Part shown: positions 21,627 to 35,100 of the stretch, one piece after another
Numbering within the stretch: position 1 is the first letter of the stretch
Layout: every line of letters starts with the position of its first letter
NCBI RefSeq assembly: GCF_964340395.1
Contig: NC_135565.1
Coordinates: 17,811,709-17,875,708, forward strand
Direction of reading: 5' to 3'
DNA: 64,000 nt
Origin: Glandiceps talaboti
Taxonomy: Eukaryota; Hemichordata; Enteropneusta; Spengelidae
The notes under the pieces: generated by a model
What the model was told of the DNA's origin: nothing
The model's input: the letters and a program-made list of their open reading frames with translations, nothing else
The model's database searches: none
Made by a program: the position numbers and the translations under genes

Positions 21627-24600
21627 GACACCGCTCGATGCCTATAGCACTACTGAACGTTATCAGTTCAGTTGTGCTAACGAAATCAACATCAGACATT
21701 CTTTTGTCCCTCTTAGATTGGGACTGGGGTACACTCTGTAAGCACAGCATTAGCTGGTTGTCATAACTAGACACTCCCAAATGTTATGTCACAATATGTG
21801 CAAACACAAGCATCCATTACATTTTAGCCTCCCCATCCCCCACAGTCCGACGCCAAGAACTGCCCTAACAGAGATTCATCCGGAGTTTATTTAGTGTACA
21901 TCTGAAATACATGTAGTGTGCATGCAAATTTGGAAAAGGCGACCCGTAATGGGACTTTGATGCTAATTTTAGTATGAAAGCTTCCCAGGGACGCATCAGA
22001 AAAAAAGTGACCACAACCTCTGACTAAATGTAACAACGTAAGTGATGTGCTCTTGCGCAATGCATCTTGGAAGTGAAACATCAACTATTCACCCCAGACT
22101 GCGTCTGACAACATAGTAACATAAAACTTTCCCATCAAAGACAGGGGGGTGGGAAGTATCTACCTAATAAAGCGATTCAAAATAGAAACCCCCTAAGCAG
22201 AAGCTAAAGCTTACCATGTATTATTGATGTAGCAAGGTTATTTACCTCGTGGGGCACTTCTAGGTGGGACACCCCCGCCGCCACCTCTCTTGTAGCCCCC
22301 TTGGCTAAAACCACCATATTGGTTTCTGTCCTGTGGGCTGTAACTTGATTGGAAATCTCGGGGTGAGGCATATGTAGAATATCCTCCTGCAAGAAATTAA
22401 ACAAGAATTGATTATAGATTACGTCCTACAGTGCAAGTAAAGTGTACCTTGGAAGGAACTGTGACATTTTATGGAAGAAAACGATACAAAATTATTTTTT
22501 ACAATGTACAAGCCAAGTTATTGTCTTTGAACAGAAAATATGGATTATAGGTTATATCAAGGAATAAAAGCACATTATTTTATGGAATACGCACAACAAA
22601 TTCAACCTATTTTGTACAGTGAAATAATATTAATTATAATGATTTCATGCACTGTATTCATGAAGTACTTGGATAGTAATTTCTATTCTATCACAGGTGT
22701 CTTAAATTGACATTTTCTTCATTTGTACACTAGCTAAAATCAAGTGCCAATGACAGTACAGCCTTTTGTACGTATCAACTTGGCACAATGATGAGCTCAG
22801 CTGAACTGCACTTATGACTGAAGACCATATAAGACTTCTGAACGCAATGCATGCTGGATAAAGATGATCTGAGAAACTCCTGACATGTGACAGTGTAAGA
22901 TTTCTTAATGAAATAAATGTGATAAAAGGTCTGAGATGAGAAAGTCTGACATTGGGAGGAAATTTAGAAGTCAAGGACACATGATGTGTGATATAGACAC
23001 ACTATCTCACCCCTATAAGATGACTGGAAGCGACCATTACCACGTGGGAAAGTGGGTCGATTACTGCCACGGTAACCACTGCCACCAGCACCTCGACTCC
23101 CTCGTCCTCCACGCCCGTTTCCACGTCCTACTGATGTCGATCTTGGGTAGCCGCCAGGTTGCGTCATACTGGATCCTGGATGTTGTTGATGTGGGTAACT
23201 ACCTGGCGCTACAAGGGAAATCAAGATGAGAATACAATAGGTATCAAATTATGACGTTGCAACAATTACTTTGTAGGCAGACAAGAGTTTGGACAAAGTA
23301 AACCATTTGCATTTGTCCTGGATGGCTACCCCTCGTGCAAGAGTTAGGATGTGGGTAACTTACAGAGGTACATGCCGAGTTTAAAGTTTTTTGGATGTAA
23401 TGTTTTAAGTTGAATATTCAGCAGGTACTTGAGGTATTCTATTTACTGAAGCATACCATCACCTACATTTGACTGAACTCAAACTTGGTATACAGATATC
23501 TTATATGATCCAATGATGTAATTTATTATACGTATAAAAATGTAGAATAAATTCCTACCATGTAATCAACTGTCCTAACAATGCCAGAAGACAATTATAA
23601 TGTCATAGAAGACACACATCAATATTAATTTGAATAGTTTAATTGATGCTGTATGTCATTTGAATAAAAAGTTTACAAAGTTGGTTTGCATAACTTTAAA
23701 AGCCTATCTGTATCAGAAATGTGGGTAGACATGGTTCATTCATATTTCTTAGTAACTGTGACAAGTTTCTTACTTAGCACATAAACACGGAAAGAGTTGT
23801 TTTGTACTTACCATGTGTATCACTTGTCTGGACTGTCATTTGTTGATCATGTACGGTCTGTGTGTCTTGTAACGTTTGCTGAGGTGTGAAATACTGTGCT
23901 TCTGTTTGCTGCATGCCCTGTTCACTATAATCCATTCCCTGTGGCTGCGTCGTTACAACCTGAGTTTGTGAGGCGGGCTGCATATACGACGGTGGCTGCC
24001 TCATTTGATATATGGTTGACTGAAAGGGTGGTGCGTTCACGTTAATCTGACTACTTGACGATTTGACTGGGGCTGGCTGCGTCTGTTCCTGTGTCGTTTG
24101 TTGTTGTTGTGATTGTTCATGTTGGAGTGTTAAGCTCTGTGAGGGTTCGGGAACTGTTGATGACAGACTCGTATTTGTTTGCACCGATGACAGCTGGGCT
24201 GACAGTGTGTCGGGAAGTTGACTACTTTCACTCAGCTGACTTCCACCTATCAAAAGATAGTTGATAAAACTCTTGTAAACGTAAGGAAATAGTTGTATGG
24301 CCATGTTAGCATTACGCAATGAAAACTATATCATCCTAAACAGCAGTCACCTGACTCACCATAATCTTAATATTGTTACATGTATATATTTTCTTTGCAA
24401 TAGATACTATTACGGAAGATACACTGTGAACATCCACTTGTGTAATCTACTACACTGAACAACAACAACAGTTTGTTTGTCATAGTTAGCTGATAGCTGG
24501 TTTTCCACAGTAATATTTCACTGAATGATAGAACAAGTTTTAGTGAATTATGGTTAGCTGATAGCTGGTTTTCCACAGTAATATTTCAATGAATGATAGA

Positions 24601-27600
24601 ACAATATTTTTTAGTGAATTATGGTTAGCTGATGGCTGGTTTTCCACAGTAATATTTCACTGAATGATAGAACAATAGTGCTAGTGAATTATGGTTAGCT
24701 GATAGCTGGTTTCCCACAGTAATATTTCAATGGATAGCACAATATTTTTAGTGAATTATGGTTAGCCGATAGCTGGTTTTCCACAGTAAAATTTCACTGA
24801 ATGATAGAACAATAGTTTTTGTTTATAGTTAGCCAAAGCTACATGTATAGCTGGTTTTCTGCAGTAAAATTCACTGAATGATATCGAAACAGCCAGCAGA
24901 CCTTGCAGTCTAACTTCCAGGTCTTTAACTTGCAACTACAGAAGGAGTTGTCTCTGTGCCTATTGTGGAAATATCCCAAGGAGAACACATGTATTTGAAC
25001 AAAATCATATTGACCTTTTGTGACCTGCCTTACCTGTCATTGACTGTGAGGGCAGTGTTTGTGACATGTGAGATACAGGATTTGTCTGGCTGTCTGTGAG
25101 ACTGGGTGATGAAACTAAAGTCCGTTGTCCCAGCATCGCTGCTGTTGAAAGGCTTGACTGTGTTGCTAAGTTTGAATGCTGTTGTTGTTGTTGTTGTGTT
25201 GATGTGTTGTCTGTGGATGAATACTGTTCCTGTGTATTGATACTCTGTGGTGTTGACAGTGATGCTGATCTCATCACCGACTCAAGTGCGCTTGCCTGCT
25301 GCGTTAGCTGGTCTAAAGGTGAAGGCTGTGATAGTTGCTCCAAAGCTGAATGTGTTGAGGGGTCTGAAACATAAAAGGTTCCTTAGTTTACGCTGTAATT
25401 CTCAACATATTCAACACATAAACTTGACAGCTAAAGGACCAACTGCACTATTTGATTATTTGAATGTGTTGAGGGGTCTGGAACACAAAGAGGCTCCTTA
25501 GTTTACTCTCTAATTCTCAACATACAAAATTGACAGCTAAAGGACCAACCGCACTAGAATTAATTATGACTGTGTTGAGGAGTCTGAAAGACAAACAGGC
25601 TCCTTAGTTTACTTTGAAATTCTCCACAAATTCAACATAAAAACTTGACAGCTTAGGGGACAACTGCAGTAGAATTGATTATTTGCAGCTTTCTGGTTTT
25701 TGCACACAAATAATTTTGGATGACAGTAATTGGAATTTTTTTTTACTTATTTTAAGTATGACACTTCTTAGACATTCAACCTCTACTTGTAAAAGTATTG
25801 CTAATTCAGAATATACAGGCCTTGATATAGTTTGGGCTCTTTGAAACCAACTGTGAAGACCACGTGATAAGACATTACTGGGGATTCAGTTCCAGATTGG
25901 AATTTTAGTTAAGATTTTGGTAACCAATTCCACTAATGGCGTAGGTCATTTCTTATCCAACCACTGATGGCACCCTTCTGGGGCGAATAAAACAACTGGC
26001 TTATGAGAAGACCAGTGCAGCATTGGTGGACATATGAACTCACCTTGTGGGGAAGGTTGCGGTATTGCTGACTGTAAAACTTGTGAAGATATGAACTCAC
26101 CTTGTTGGGAAGGTTGTGGTATTGCTGACTGTGTAACTTGTGGAGGTTTGAAGGGTTGTGACGTGGCCACAGCTACAACTGCTGGGTCCATATGTGGTGC
26201 TGTGGAAAGACAATAATCTCAGTCATTCTACACATCCTGTAATACCTATGACTACTGTTTGCACTGAGTAACCACTTTAAAGCCATTCTCAGATCTCTGA
26301 TGTGCGGTTTTTGAGAACCCTGGTTCAGACCCCTTTCAACAGAAATAGGGAATTTGGAAACACTTGTATGTTATCTTATGAAGAGATCATACTAAGAATA
26401 CCACTGTGAAAGTATTTAAAAGTTGTGCTGAGGTATGACTATGGTGAATCCTCTTTCTCCTAAGGGGTACTTTTTTTGACAAAAGTACCCCTTAGGAGAA
26501 AGAGGATTTCAGTACGAGGAGTAGTGGTTGCATCAGACTTTGATTATTGACAAGCATTAGTATATCAGCTCAGATTTATGCAACGATAAAGACAATTAAT
26601 TTTAAAAACTTGAACCATACGGAAACAAACAGAGAACTTACATTGGAAATCTATCATGGATTCTTGCATGAAGTTAAAGTCTCCCTGTACAGCAGCTAAC
26701 ACTTCATTAACATCACGTTGTGGTTTGTGTGGTGGTAGGATAGACTCTGCCAGTAGTGGTCCATTGGTGGATGGTGGTAAACTTGGTTCTTCAGCAGTCA
26801 CTTGTGGGGGTAACTCTGGTGGTAGAGACGATTCAACCTACAAACAAACAACACAGTCTACATCAGTATGTCTTCTACATACATGTACACTATTTTTGTA
26901 TGCAAGAGTACTATTTTATATCAGACATTTTGATTACTGGTCTTGTTTTCCCACTTACAGTTTGCTTTGAAATCCTTCAATGAGGTAAACAGATCAATTT
27001 GACAAGATAACTCACCTCAGGAGCATCAGCAGGTGGCACTTCTTCTGGGTCAACTACTACGTAATCTTCACCTTCCTTGCTTTCTTCAACGGCTGAAATC
27101 AACACATTTAATATTGCCTTGTGAATAAAAACATGTTATACCATATTTGGCCATATGGTGCTGGGTATGACACCATACTTGGACATACTGTACCACAGTG
27201 TGATACCATATTTGATCATATTATGCCCGGGTATACCATACCATATTTGGGCATGTTGTGGCAGGTATACCATATTTGGACATATTTTGCCAGGGTGTAA
27301 TGCCATATATAACCATAGTGGGCCAGGATGTCATCTAACATTTGAACATACTGTACCAGTGTGTGATATATTTGGACACAGATTGCCAAAATTGTATAAA
27401 CATATTTGGACATATTCTGCTGAGGTGTTACCATATTTGGACATATTGTGCTGTGGTGTTACCATATTTGGACATATTGTGCTGCGGCGTTACTATATTT
27501 GGACATATTGTGCTGAGGTGTTACCATATTTGGACATATTGTGCTGAGGTGTTACCATATTTGGACATATTGTGCTGCGGTGTTACCATATTTGGACATA

Positions 27601-27972
27601 TTGTTTCATGGTTTAACAAAGAAAATAGTTGCCTTGCTATGATTATGGTACATTCTTTATCACAGTCCACGTTTTGATTTAGGATAATTTTCTGGAATGT
27701 TACCTTCTTCAGGTTCTGCCTCAGTCTCCCCATTCTCTGAGTCATTGGATGGCATGTTGTCAAGGTAACCACTCTCCAGTATCTGATCAATGGTCTGCTT
27801 CAATTCCTTGTCTGTTATTTATTGGTTAAGGATATCAAACTCATACAGATAGTGACAAACTTATATAAGTGCGTGTGCACACACACACACACACACACAC
27901 AGACATGCACACACACAGACATGTACACATACACATGATACAGACAAACAGGCATGTACAGACATGCACACA

Positions 27973-28003
<31 letters not shown>

Positions 28004-31000
28004 CATACATACATTCATATCATACATACCGACAGAAACATACTGACAGGCACACTTTTAGACAATCAGACAGTGAGTTTACTAAGTAGAAAGGATACAC
28101 GTCGTTTCACAAACTTCCTTTGGCCTTGCTTCAAGAAGGTTCATAAGATGTTCACTTGCACTGGCTAGCTTCTCAGAGAAACTGTAGATGAAAACACAAC
28201 ATACTTTTAGTTTTAAAATGTGTGCGACATGTGCCCTGCTTAGTCCATTGCATTACTATTCATGAGCAGGTACACGAATATTCATTAGGGGTTGGGTTAC
28301 TCATTATCCTTGGCTTGTAACTTACAGTGTACCACATGTAGCAATAAAGAATGTAGTGTTTTGAGTATACTCTACGACTCTGGTTATCTTTCCTTACCCA
28401 CTACGCCAAATACCTGTCAACTCGCTACCAAGATCAGGAGTAAGAACTTGCTTTTAAGGTTACAATGTACATCACATATTTTCAACAAAATAATTATATT
28501 ATGACTAGAAATACAAAAATCGTCTTCTGATAAGTGTACCAAATTTTGGTGTCAGAAAGACAAGAGAATTTTGCAGTTTGCCACTAGGAGCACTGTTGTT
28601 GAAAGGGATGCCATGTCATCTCAGTCGCATCAGACTATACATGAGGCTGCTCACCTGGGAATTTCCCTGACTCCCCCTACAATAAAACAAACTTACCTTT
28701 GTTTTTCACTGCCTTCACTTGGTTCTCTTGTTGGGGACACCAACTTATAAAACATATCGATATGTTTCAGTTGTTCCTCTGGCACTGCTACTGCTCCTCG
28801 GGTTCCCTCGGTAAAATCTTTCCGAACCTTCTCATCTCCAAGTTGTTCAAGGAGATCTTGCAACTCTAAGACACTTCTGATTCTTTGCTGTCCATACTCT
28901 TGTCTTTGTAATTGCTCTCTTCTCACTAGTTTCTTCTGCTGTTTGATGTCCTGTATGGAATATCAAAATCCACATTCAGATAAAACCAAATCTACTTCCA
29001 TGCTTCATTTTAATCATGTTTCAAAAAGTGTTTGAGTCTGTAAGATATAGTGTTGGGGCACCACGACGTTTAGAGTCTGTAAGATATACAGTGTTGGGGC
29101 ACCACGACGTTTAGAGTCTGTAAGATATACAGTGTCGGGGCACACCAATGCTGAGGCTGTAAGATATACAGTGTTGGGGCACCCCAACGCTTCGGCCTAC
29201 CCATCTCAGAGAATGAGGTCGTTGACAATGGAACAAGATTATTTATCATGCTGGGTAATGGAAGTATTACTGTATTTTTAGTACCAAAGCACTGTGGAGG
29301 GCTTACCTGAGAGCCGTACAGCAGAGGGTTATCCCTTGGCTTTTGCTTGGCAACCTTCCAAGTACAGATTTGAGATCTTGTTACAATGTTACAAGACCAA
29401 CACTATGATAAGCATGTTGTGAAAATGAATAGAAAGTTGATTACTTACGTCCTGCACAATAGATTGGAACTGCTTGACCAGGTCCTTGGCAAACTCCAGA
29501 TTACTTGCGACCTCATCATACTTAGCTATGGCATCTAGTTGATCTTTGTTCAACTCTTTGCCACTTTCACTCATTACCTTGTATACATCTAACTTTCCCT
29601 GTTGATCAAAACAAAACAGAGCAAAAGTTACAGATATTTTCCTGCTAGAAAATTTGGCATCTTATTGACCGCTAACAGGTTACGCACACTGAATTTTGAG
29701 AACAGGAGTCTGGCATTTTGTTACAAACTTTTGAGTATTTTTTGAGTTTGGCACATAACAGCTCTCCTAGGAATATTTTGCATATGTTTGCATATATTGC
29801 ACTTCAATTCACAATTTTGATGGGGGAAAGCCCTATAAAACCCCTGGGGCTCTTTCATCATCAGTACATGCACAAAAGCTGCTATACATTTCTAGATGGA
29901 TGTTCCTTCAGTTAATAGGACCTTTCAACATCTATATGTACATGTACATTCTATGGTCAGAGATGGTCGCATCACATGCCAATAAAGTTACAAGACAATG
30001 GTCAGTCAATTTTCCGGTTCCAAGATGTATTGCGTGAGATGACTTTGCTTAAATGTTTGTTACGTTTAGGCTTGTTTTGTTTCTAGTACATATGAAATAA
30101 CATTTTCAAGCCAGTGATTTTACAGAACAAAGACTAACCAACCCCATCAACGACAGAGATGGATTTTACTGGTAAAACCCAGGGTATGTCCAGGTGACAA
30201 CCATCCCCCTGAGTAGCAAGTGCGAACCCCACTGCACATACGTAGAATATGTGGCACTATATGGGAAGATGAGCGATAATACATCTTGGAATCGACAACA
30301 GGTCTGTTTGATGCACACCAAATTCAAGGGGCTTCCTTACTACATGTGATAATTCACAAGAAAGCCTCCCTTTTGACCATTCTGACAAAACTCATCTAGG
30401 AGAGACACTACTCAGAGCATACATGTACTAATACGTGAAAACTATGATACATAAACCCAGTATATTGATTATTTTAAATGCACAAACCAAGTTACATGTA
30501 TGTATTATCTTTGAACAGAAAACAAGGATTATACACACTGGTTGTTCTACATCACAACTGTGTCTGCACCACTGGTTCTGTGCCCCAGTGCTTGAAATAT
30601 GAGTAAACTCGGTCCAAATACTGAAATAGCCATCATTTTTCTGAATATTTTTCTTCAGGAGGTATAATTATATCATTCCCAATATATTCTATATTCAGCA
30701 AGAAAATACTCCTGACCTTAACGGTTTGTCACTACAAGTCTAGCAACTCATAGTGACAAGTCTCCTTAAGTTACTCTTTATTTCCCTTGACTGAATGAAG
30801 AAAAGTTCAGGCTCTGAGAAATATCTGATTCTAATTCATCAGGTGACTGCACCTTAGCTATAGGTCAACATGGGATACAGGCACTTGATGACAATTACTA
30901 CATTGTATGATGGAAAGGTGGTAAAACAAACTATGTGAGGCAAATACAACACAGTCACACTTAGCCTGTGTCTTGGTGTAACTACTGTACAAAGCTCTGT

Positions 31001-34000
31001 AGCCCCAAAACTTGTCTTGGTGTTACTATATCAAGAAGCTCTCCACACCCAGAGACTAGCCAATAAGCTCTCTATACCCAGAGACTTGTAATGGTATTAA
31101 AATGAACATGTACAATGTACAAATGTACCATCTCGAGAAGATCTCTACATCCACAGACTTGCTTCGGTATAATTACTATATCAAGAAGCTTTCAAACCCC
31201 CAGACCTGTCTTGGTGTTACTACAATGTATCTCAAGACCTTCTCTACACTTGCACCACAAAGACAAGTCTCTGGACTAAGTCACACTGCACTGCCATTCA
31301 AAACTCCTCCATAGAGCATATTGCATTCTAGCCACCGAATTGACCAACATCTGTGATGTCATCTAATGCATAAAACTTGTTAGGAAGGAACCAAATATGG
31401 GCATGCTGTCTCATTCTCTCTACTGCATTGTTTAATAATATGTACATTGTTCATGCACCAAACGCCATTAAGCCTCAAAAGGTCACAGGGCTGCCTTTCA
31501 GTTTCAGTTTGATATAAAGGTATCATTTCCTATTGACACTAATCAGTTGTAATTTAGGCCCATTTAAAAATTCCTCACAATGTGCTATCATCAAAAGACA
31601 AAATTATTTTAAACCATTCTGATATTATAATCAAAATATGGCAGAGCTTGAAATTAATAGTACTCTCATGTCCACACACTACCAATTCTTGTCATGGGAC
31701 TACCATAATTTGTAGCTGGTAGCCCACTCAGGCTACCACTGATTATGTGATGAAGATGGAAGATTTATGGACATGAAAGTATTTAATAGCACACATATTT
31801 CCAACAGAGGAACTCTGTTTTCAGTTCAGAAATATGGGACTATTGGTCACCATCTCTGGGCTACCACTTTCTGAAATTGGTAGCCCGCTAGGACTACCAA
31901 AGAAAAAAGCCAATTCCAAGCCTTGTATGGCCTCAATTCATCGAAAATAGCTAAACTGTAAGCAGGAACCTGATGAGGAAGTACAAACTAAGAGTGAAAG
32001 ATGTCTGTACCCTTCTGTACATATATACGATTGAATCCATATTATAGTAAATTCCACAACACCATTCAGCTTTTCTGTTTGATACAACCAGGCAGAAACC
32101 AGTAAGAAACTACACATGCCACACTTCAATAGCAAGATGGCATTTTTGCCTACATTCAGTCTATATGAAATAAGCCATTGCCAACGCATTGCTGATTTTA
32201 GGGGCAATTCCATAAACACAAAATCATTGTATTTGAATATTGAATCTGCACATACAACATGATCATTCATGAGACATACACCTACCATGAAATAATACAG
32301 TACATTGTACATCCTGATTGCTGTGACGGACAGTGTACAACCTAATTTGTGCAATTGATATTGTACATTTAATGAACACTACCATATATAGGTATTGGGG
32401 AAAATGAAAGTAAAATGGCACCTGTTTCAAATCTAAGTTTTCGCTTAAGATTTGAACCTGTTACTGCAGTACATTAACTGCAAATACAGTTGACCACAAA
32501 CAGGCACAATGTCTTTTTATAAGCAAATGAACAATTCTTAGCAAATACATCTTTGGTTACATTATGAAAAAGAAAATGTCCTAGTTGCAACCAGTGCACG
32601 TTTTAAACAGTGTTGATCAGATTTAGGTCATGTTTAGCTTCAGTTGTCGTTTCAGACGGCAATTCCTATCATACCAAATCATCATTTCAACATATAGCAA
32701 TTAGTATATATGTCATGTAATGTCCCTAATCGTACAGTTAAATTTAGTGAAGGGGTTGAACCTGGTTGGCATTTGCTATGTAGTGAAGGAAGACTGAACT
32801 GAAAATAATTCTGTCTGATTTGAGAAGATGACATAATCCATGCAATGTAGAAACCATGTTGTTAATAATAATAATATTAGTTTTTATATAGGTCTTTCCC
32901 ACTCTGCTCAAAGCACTTTGCAATTATTACCCCTCGCTTGAATCTATATTGGTGAATTGGAATTGGAAATTGGATTGGAAATACCAAGTTCAGCAAAATA
33001 AGTAATTGATAATGGCACCTTAATTCACATCTGAGTGGAACCCCTAGAAAAACTGACAGAAACCTTCATATTACACTATATATGAATGTAGAATGGTGGA
33101 CTGATGTACAATAGATACACAATTTCATTCAGGCTAGGGAGTTGCAATTTTGTTTGAGACTAATTTTGGTAAGAATGTAAAGCGACTGTGACAGACTGAC
33201 CAATACACATAATCATTTGTATTCATGCTAGGGAGTTAGGGGTAGGGTTATGTTAGGAATAGGAATAGGGTTGGACACCCTAGCATAACCTTGATTTGTA
33301 TCTTCTGCAATGAGTAGATATTGTTCTACATGCTCTGAGCTTCAAGGTCAACAACCTCTTGGACTATCTTGACAACACAACTTAAAGTACATGGGTTTTT
33401 AATGGTGACCTTGATATTCAGGTTAAGGTCAAAGAATTAATAACTGCTAGTATTGAATGTTCAAAATATAAAACCTTAAATAACACATATCATGCAAGGA
33501 GTGGTAAATACACTGAATTTGGTGAAGGAAAAATAAATTAACATTGGAGAGAGAGAAAACATACTGACCCCAATATCCGTTATTGTTCTGAGTTATTAAG
33601 GTGAGTACATGGATATGTTGTGTTGTTAACACTCGTTCAGTGGTGGCATGTGTTTTGTGATTTTGCATAATTAATTGTATCAACAGAACACAAAGGATGG
33701 GATAGCAAGGATTACCTTAGTCAAAAATAACTGTATATAACACTCAGATACGATTTATATTACGAATAAATGCCAAGACATGTCGCGAGCGAAAGCTCTG
33801 ATCATACTCGGTGAAGACAGTTTGGGCTTGGCAAAATTCCACGACGTGGTAAAAAATAAAAGCACTTGTAGTTCCACATCAACGCTTGTATTTCATTATA
33901 GTTCAGTAAGTTCTCTTATTATGAGATTCCAACATAATAATTACGGAAATTTACGGAAGACGATGGAAGACTCACTCGATTTAAGTGATCTCTTAACAGG

Positions 34001-34683
34001 TAACGGTAACAATACATTTCAAAACCCTTACTGCAGTGCAATCACGACATTCGCTCTGAACAAGGCTGTGTCAAGACTTCCTTTGTATCGTGTGTACGCG
34101 CATAACAATGACGCCACCATAACTGCTTAGATTCCGGATAATTCTCCCACCAATGAAATAATAAAAACAACACACTGTGCTATCTGATAAAATTCATATG
34201 TCATGGCAATACTATATCTGACGTTGCACCGATAAACGTTTTCATTATCAGATGCGTGCCGCTGTCATGAGAAAACATGCTTTACTTCGAGAACGCCATG
34301 TTGGATTTAACGAATACTTGTTTCGAAAGCCACGCCACAATTCGTGGCATTCCAATCCAAATTTCCCACTCTTGAAATTATATTTCATCACCTCTAATTA
34401 AAAATCGTGTCTGTTTATCTGAAGACGTATTCAATTTTCAACCACACTGAATACAGTTCAACCTGACAACCCAGACACACGAACATGACGCAAGCTTCCT
34501 TCCATGACACCCAGTCAACCGGCATTCTCTCTCCCATAATTTCTTACTACGGTCGTAAATTTTTACCTTTCTTTTCTCCAAGTTACGGGCTTTCTTCTCG
34601 ACAACGGCGAGAGCCTGGCGCATGGCTTCAGAGCTCTCCGAAGTGGTGGTTAGAGCGGCTTGTTTCGACGAAGCAGAGGGCAT
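20913..34683 (-). CDS. CAPRIN1: Caprin (caprin-1-like stress-granule RNA-binding protein)
   Basis: Thirteen coding exons, in transcript order: 34567-34683, 29449-29598, 28697-28950, 28099-28181, 27704-27811, 27016-27092, 26642-26837, 26044-26199, 25034-25363, 23812-24246, 23011-23208, 22246-22386, 20913-21010; all phases agree, giving 780 residues (human caprin-1 about 709). N-terminal region: AVVEKKARNLEKRK, KELNKDQLDAIAKYDEV, NLEFAKDLVKQF, REQLQRQEYGQQR, the HR1 homology region involved in dimerisation. Residues 316-327 DFNFMQESMIDF match the G3BP-binding motif of caprin-1 (YNFIQDSMLDF). Later parts: Gln/Ser/Thr-rich disordered region, INVNAPPFQS (matches human), then RGG/RG repeats for RNA binding (GRGNGRGGRGSRG; ASPRDFQSSYSP; NRGRGGFPQPN). 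No C1q domain, so caprin-1-like, not caprin-2. Known role: cytoplasmic mRNP/stress-granule component with G3BP. The exon 4 donor (GTATCC) is weak but is required by phase and restores ETTYKELK. Confidence 0.95.
21546..21624. repeat. CA dinucleotide microsatellite in caprin last intron
   Basis: CACGCGCGC then (CA)n to about 21622. Confidence 0.95.
24481..24890. repeat. About 69-bp minisatellite, six units, caprin intron 9
   Basis: GTTAGCTGATAGCTGGTTTT recurs at 24485, 24553, 24624, 24693, 24761 and about 24829 with spacing 68-71 and small indels. Wholly intronic (24247-25033). Confidence 0.92.
25348..25690. repeat. Three-copy 106-114-bp tandem repeat across the caprin exon 9 acceptor
   Basis: Copies begin near 25348, 25462 and 25568 and share TGTGTTGAGGRGTCTG, CTCCTTAGTTTAC and TTGACAGCT. 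The first copy holds the real exon 9 acceptor (exon start 25363, minus strand); the others carry look-alike acceptor sequence inside the intron. Confidence 0.88.
26034..26147. repeat. 57-bp tandem duplication containing the caprin exon 8 donor
   Basis: Two 57-bp units (from 26034 and from 26091) with a few differences. Each contains CAAG|GTGAGT on the minus strand, giving donors after 26101 and after 26044. Using either keeps the reading frame, since 57 is a multiple of three. Confidence 0.9.
26447..26508. repeat. Perfect 28-bp hairpin in caprin intron 7
   Basis: AATCCTCTTTCTCCTAAGGG(GTACTTTT) is followed after a 6-base loop TTTGAC by its exact reverse complement (26481-26508). Confidence 0.92.
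27133..27610. repeat. 31-bp minisatellite in caprin intron 5
   Basis: TTACCATATTTGGACATATT recurs every 31 bases from about 27428 to 27600, with more diverged units back to 27133. Confidence 0.93.
27874..28016. repeat. AC and ATAC microsatellites in caprin intron 4
   Basis: (AC)n at 27877-27900, an interrupted CACACAGACATG phase, then (ATAC)n at about 27975-28013, ending about 85 bases from exon 4. Confidence 0.9.
29034..29195. repeat. About 40-bp minisatellite, four units, caprin intron 2
   Basis: GAGTCTGTAAGATAT-type units start at 29034, 29073, 29114 and 29153 (last GAGGCTG), each followed by AGTGTTGGGGCAC. Confidence 0.9.
29599..34566. other. Large caprin intron 1 (about 5 kb)
   Basis: Non-coding. 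Holds a degenerate repeat of about 50 bp with CTTGGTGTTACTATATCAAG (30960-31270), an imperfect foldback around 31640-31920 (TGGTAGCCC arms), and a dispersed-repeat end at 32866-32960. A 116-residue plus-strand frame at 33780-34130 is not supported as a gene. Confidence 0.6.
32866..32960 (+). repeat. Dispersed-repeat 3' end with AAT run
   Basis: AATAATAATAATATTAG joined to TTTTATATAGGTCTTTCCCACTCTGCTCAAAGC..TTTGCAAT. A similar AAT run followed by TTATTTCG lies at 49641. From general knowledge this looks like a SINE/MITE end common in marine animals, but no family is assigned. Confidence 0.4.
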
Positions 34684-35100
34684 GATTTCGATAAAATACG
34701 AAAACTGAACAACTGAAAAGATGATTCACGTGGTGTCCTTTAATTTCACCTCATACCACATAAGGGAAAACTTTCCCACAATGCTTTACGGCATCAACCA
34801 GAAATGACCGTTATTTTAGACAGCTTTCTCAATGTCTGCACACGCTGATTGCTTTTTTTCGTATTGGAATATGCATATTTTCAGATTAATACAACTCAAT
34901 CATTGCTACACCGTATATTCACATTTTACGTCGAGACATTCACCACGGAAAAGGAGTCGGGAAAATAAAGAACGGTCATGTTTGAATGACGTCATTTCCT
35001 CACCGAGGCCGTTCCGTACCGCGCCACACGAAATGACGACATCGTGTGTCACGTTTGGTATGGCCCGGTTTGTCGCCGCATTTTTGTCATAAATTTGCCA
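34684..35100 (-). promoter_or_regulatory. Caprin promoter region
   Basis: Sequence upstream of the caprin ATG with raised CpG content around 34930-35060, including GACGTCA at about 34988. No TATA box is obvious; start site not determined. Confidence 0.4.

Noticed and set aside
27133-29195. CRISPR-like regular repeats
   Set aside because: Adjacent tandem units without unique spacers, in introns of an animal gene: minisatellites.
33780-34130. 116-residue plus-strand frame inside caprin intron 1
   Set aside because: Starts with a plausible ATG but has no recognisable domain, biased Ser/Thr/Asn content typical of AT-rich chance frames, and no supporting signal except a chance GTAACG donor.
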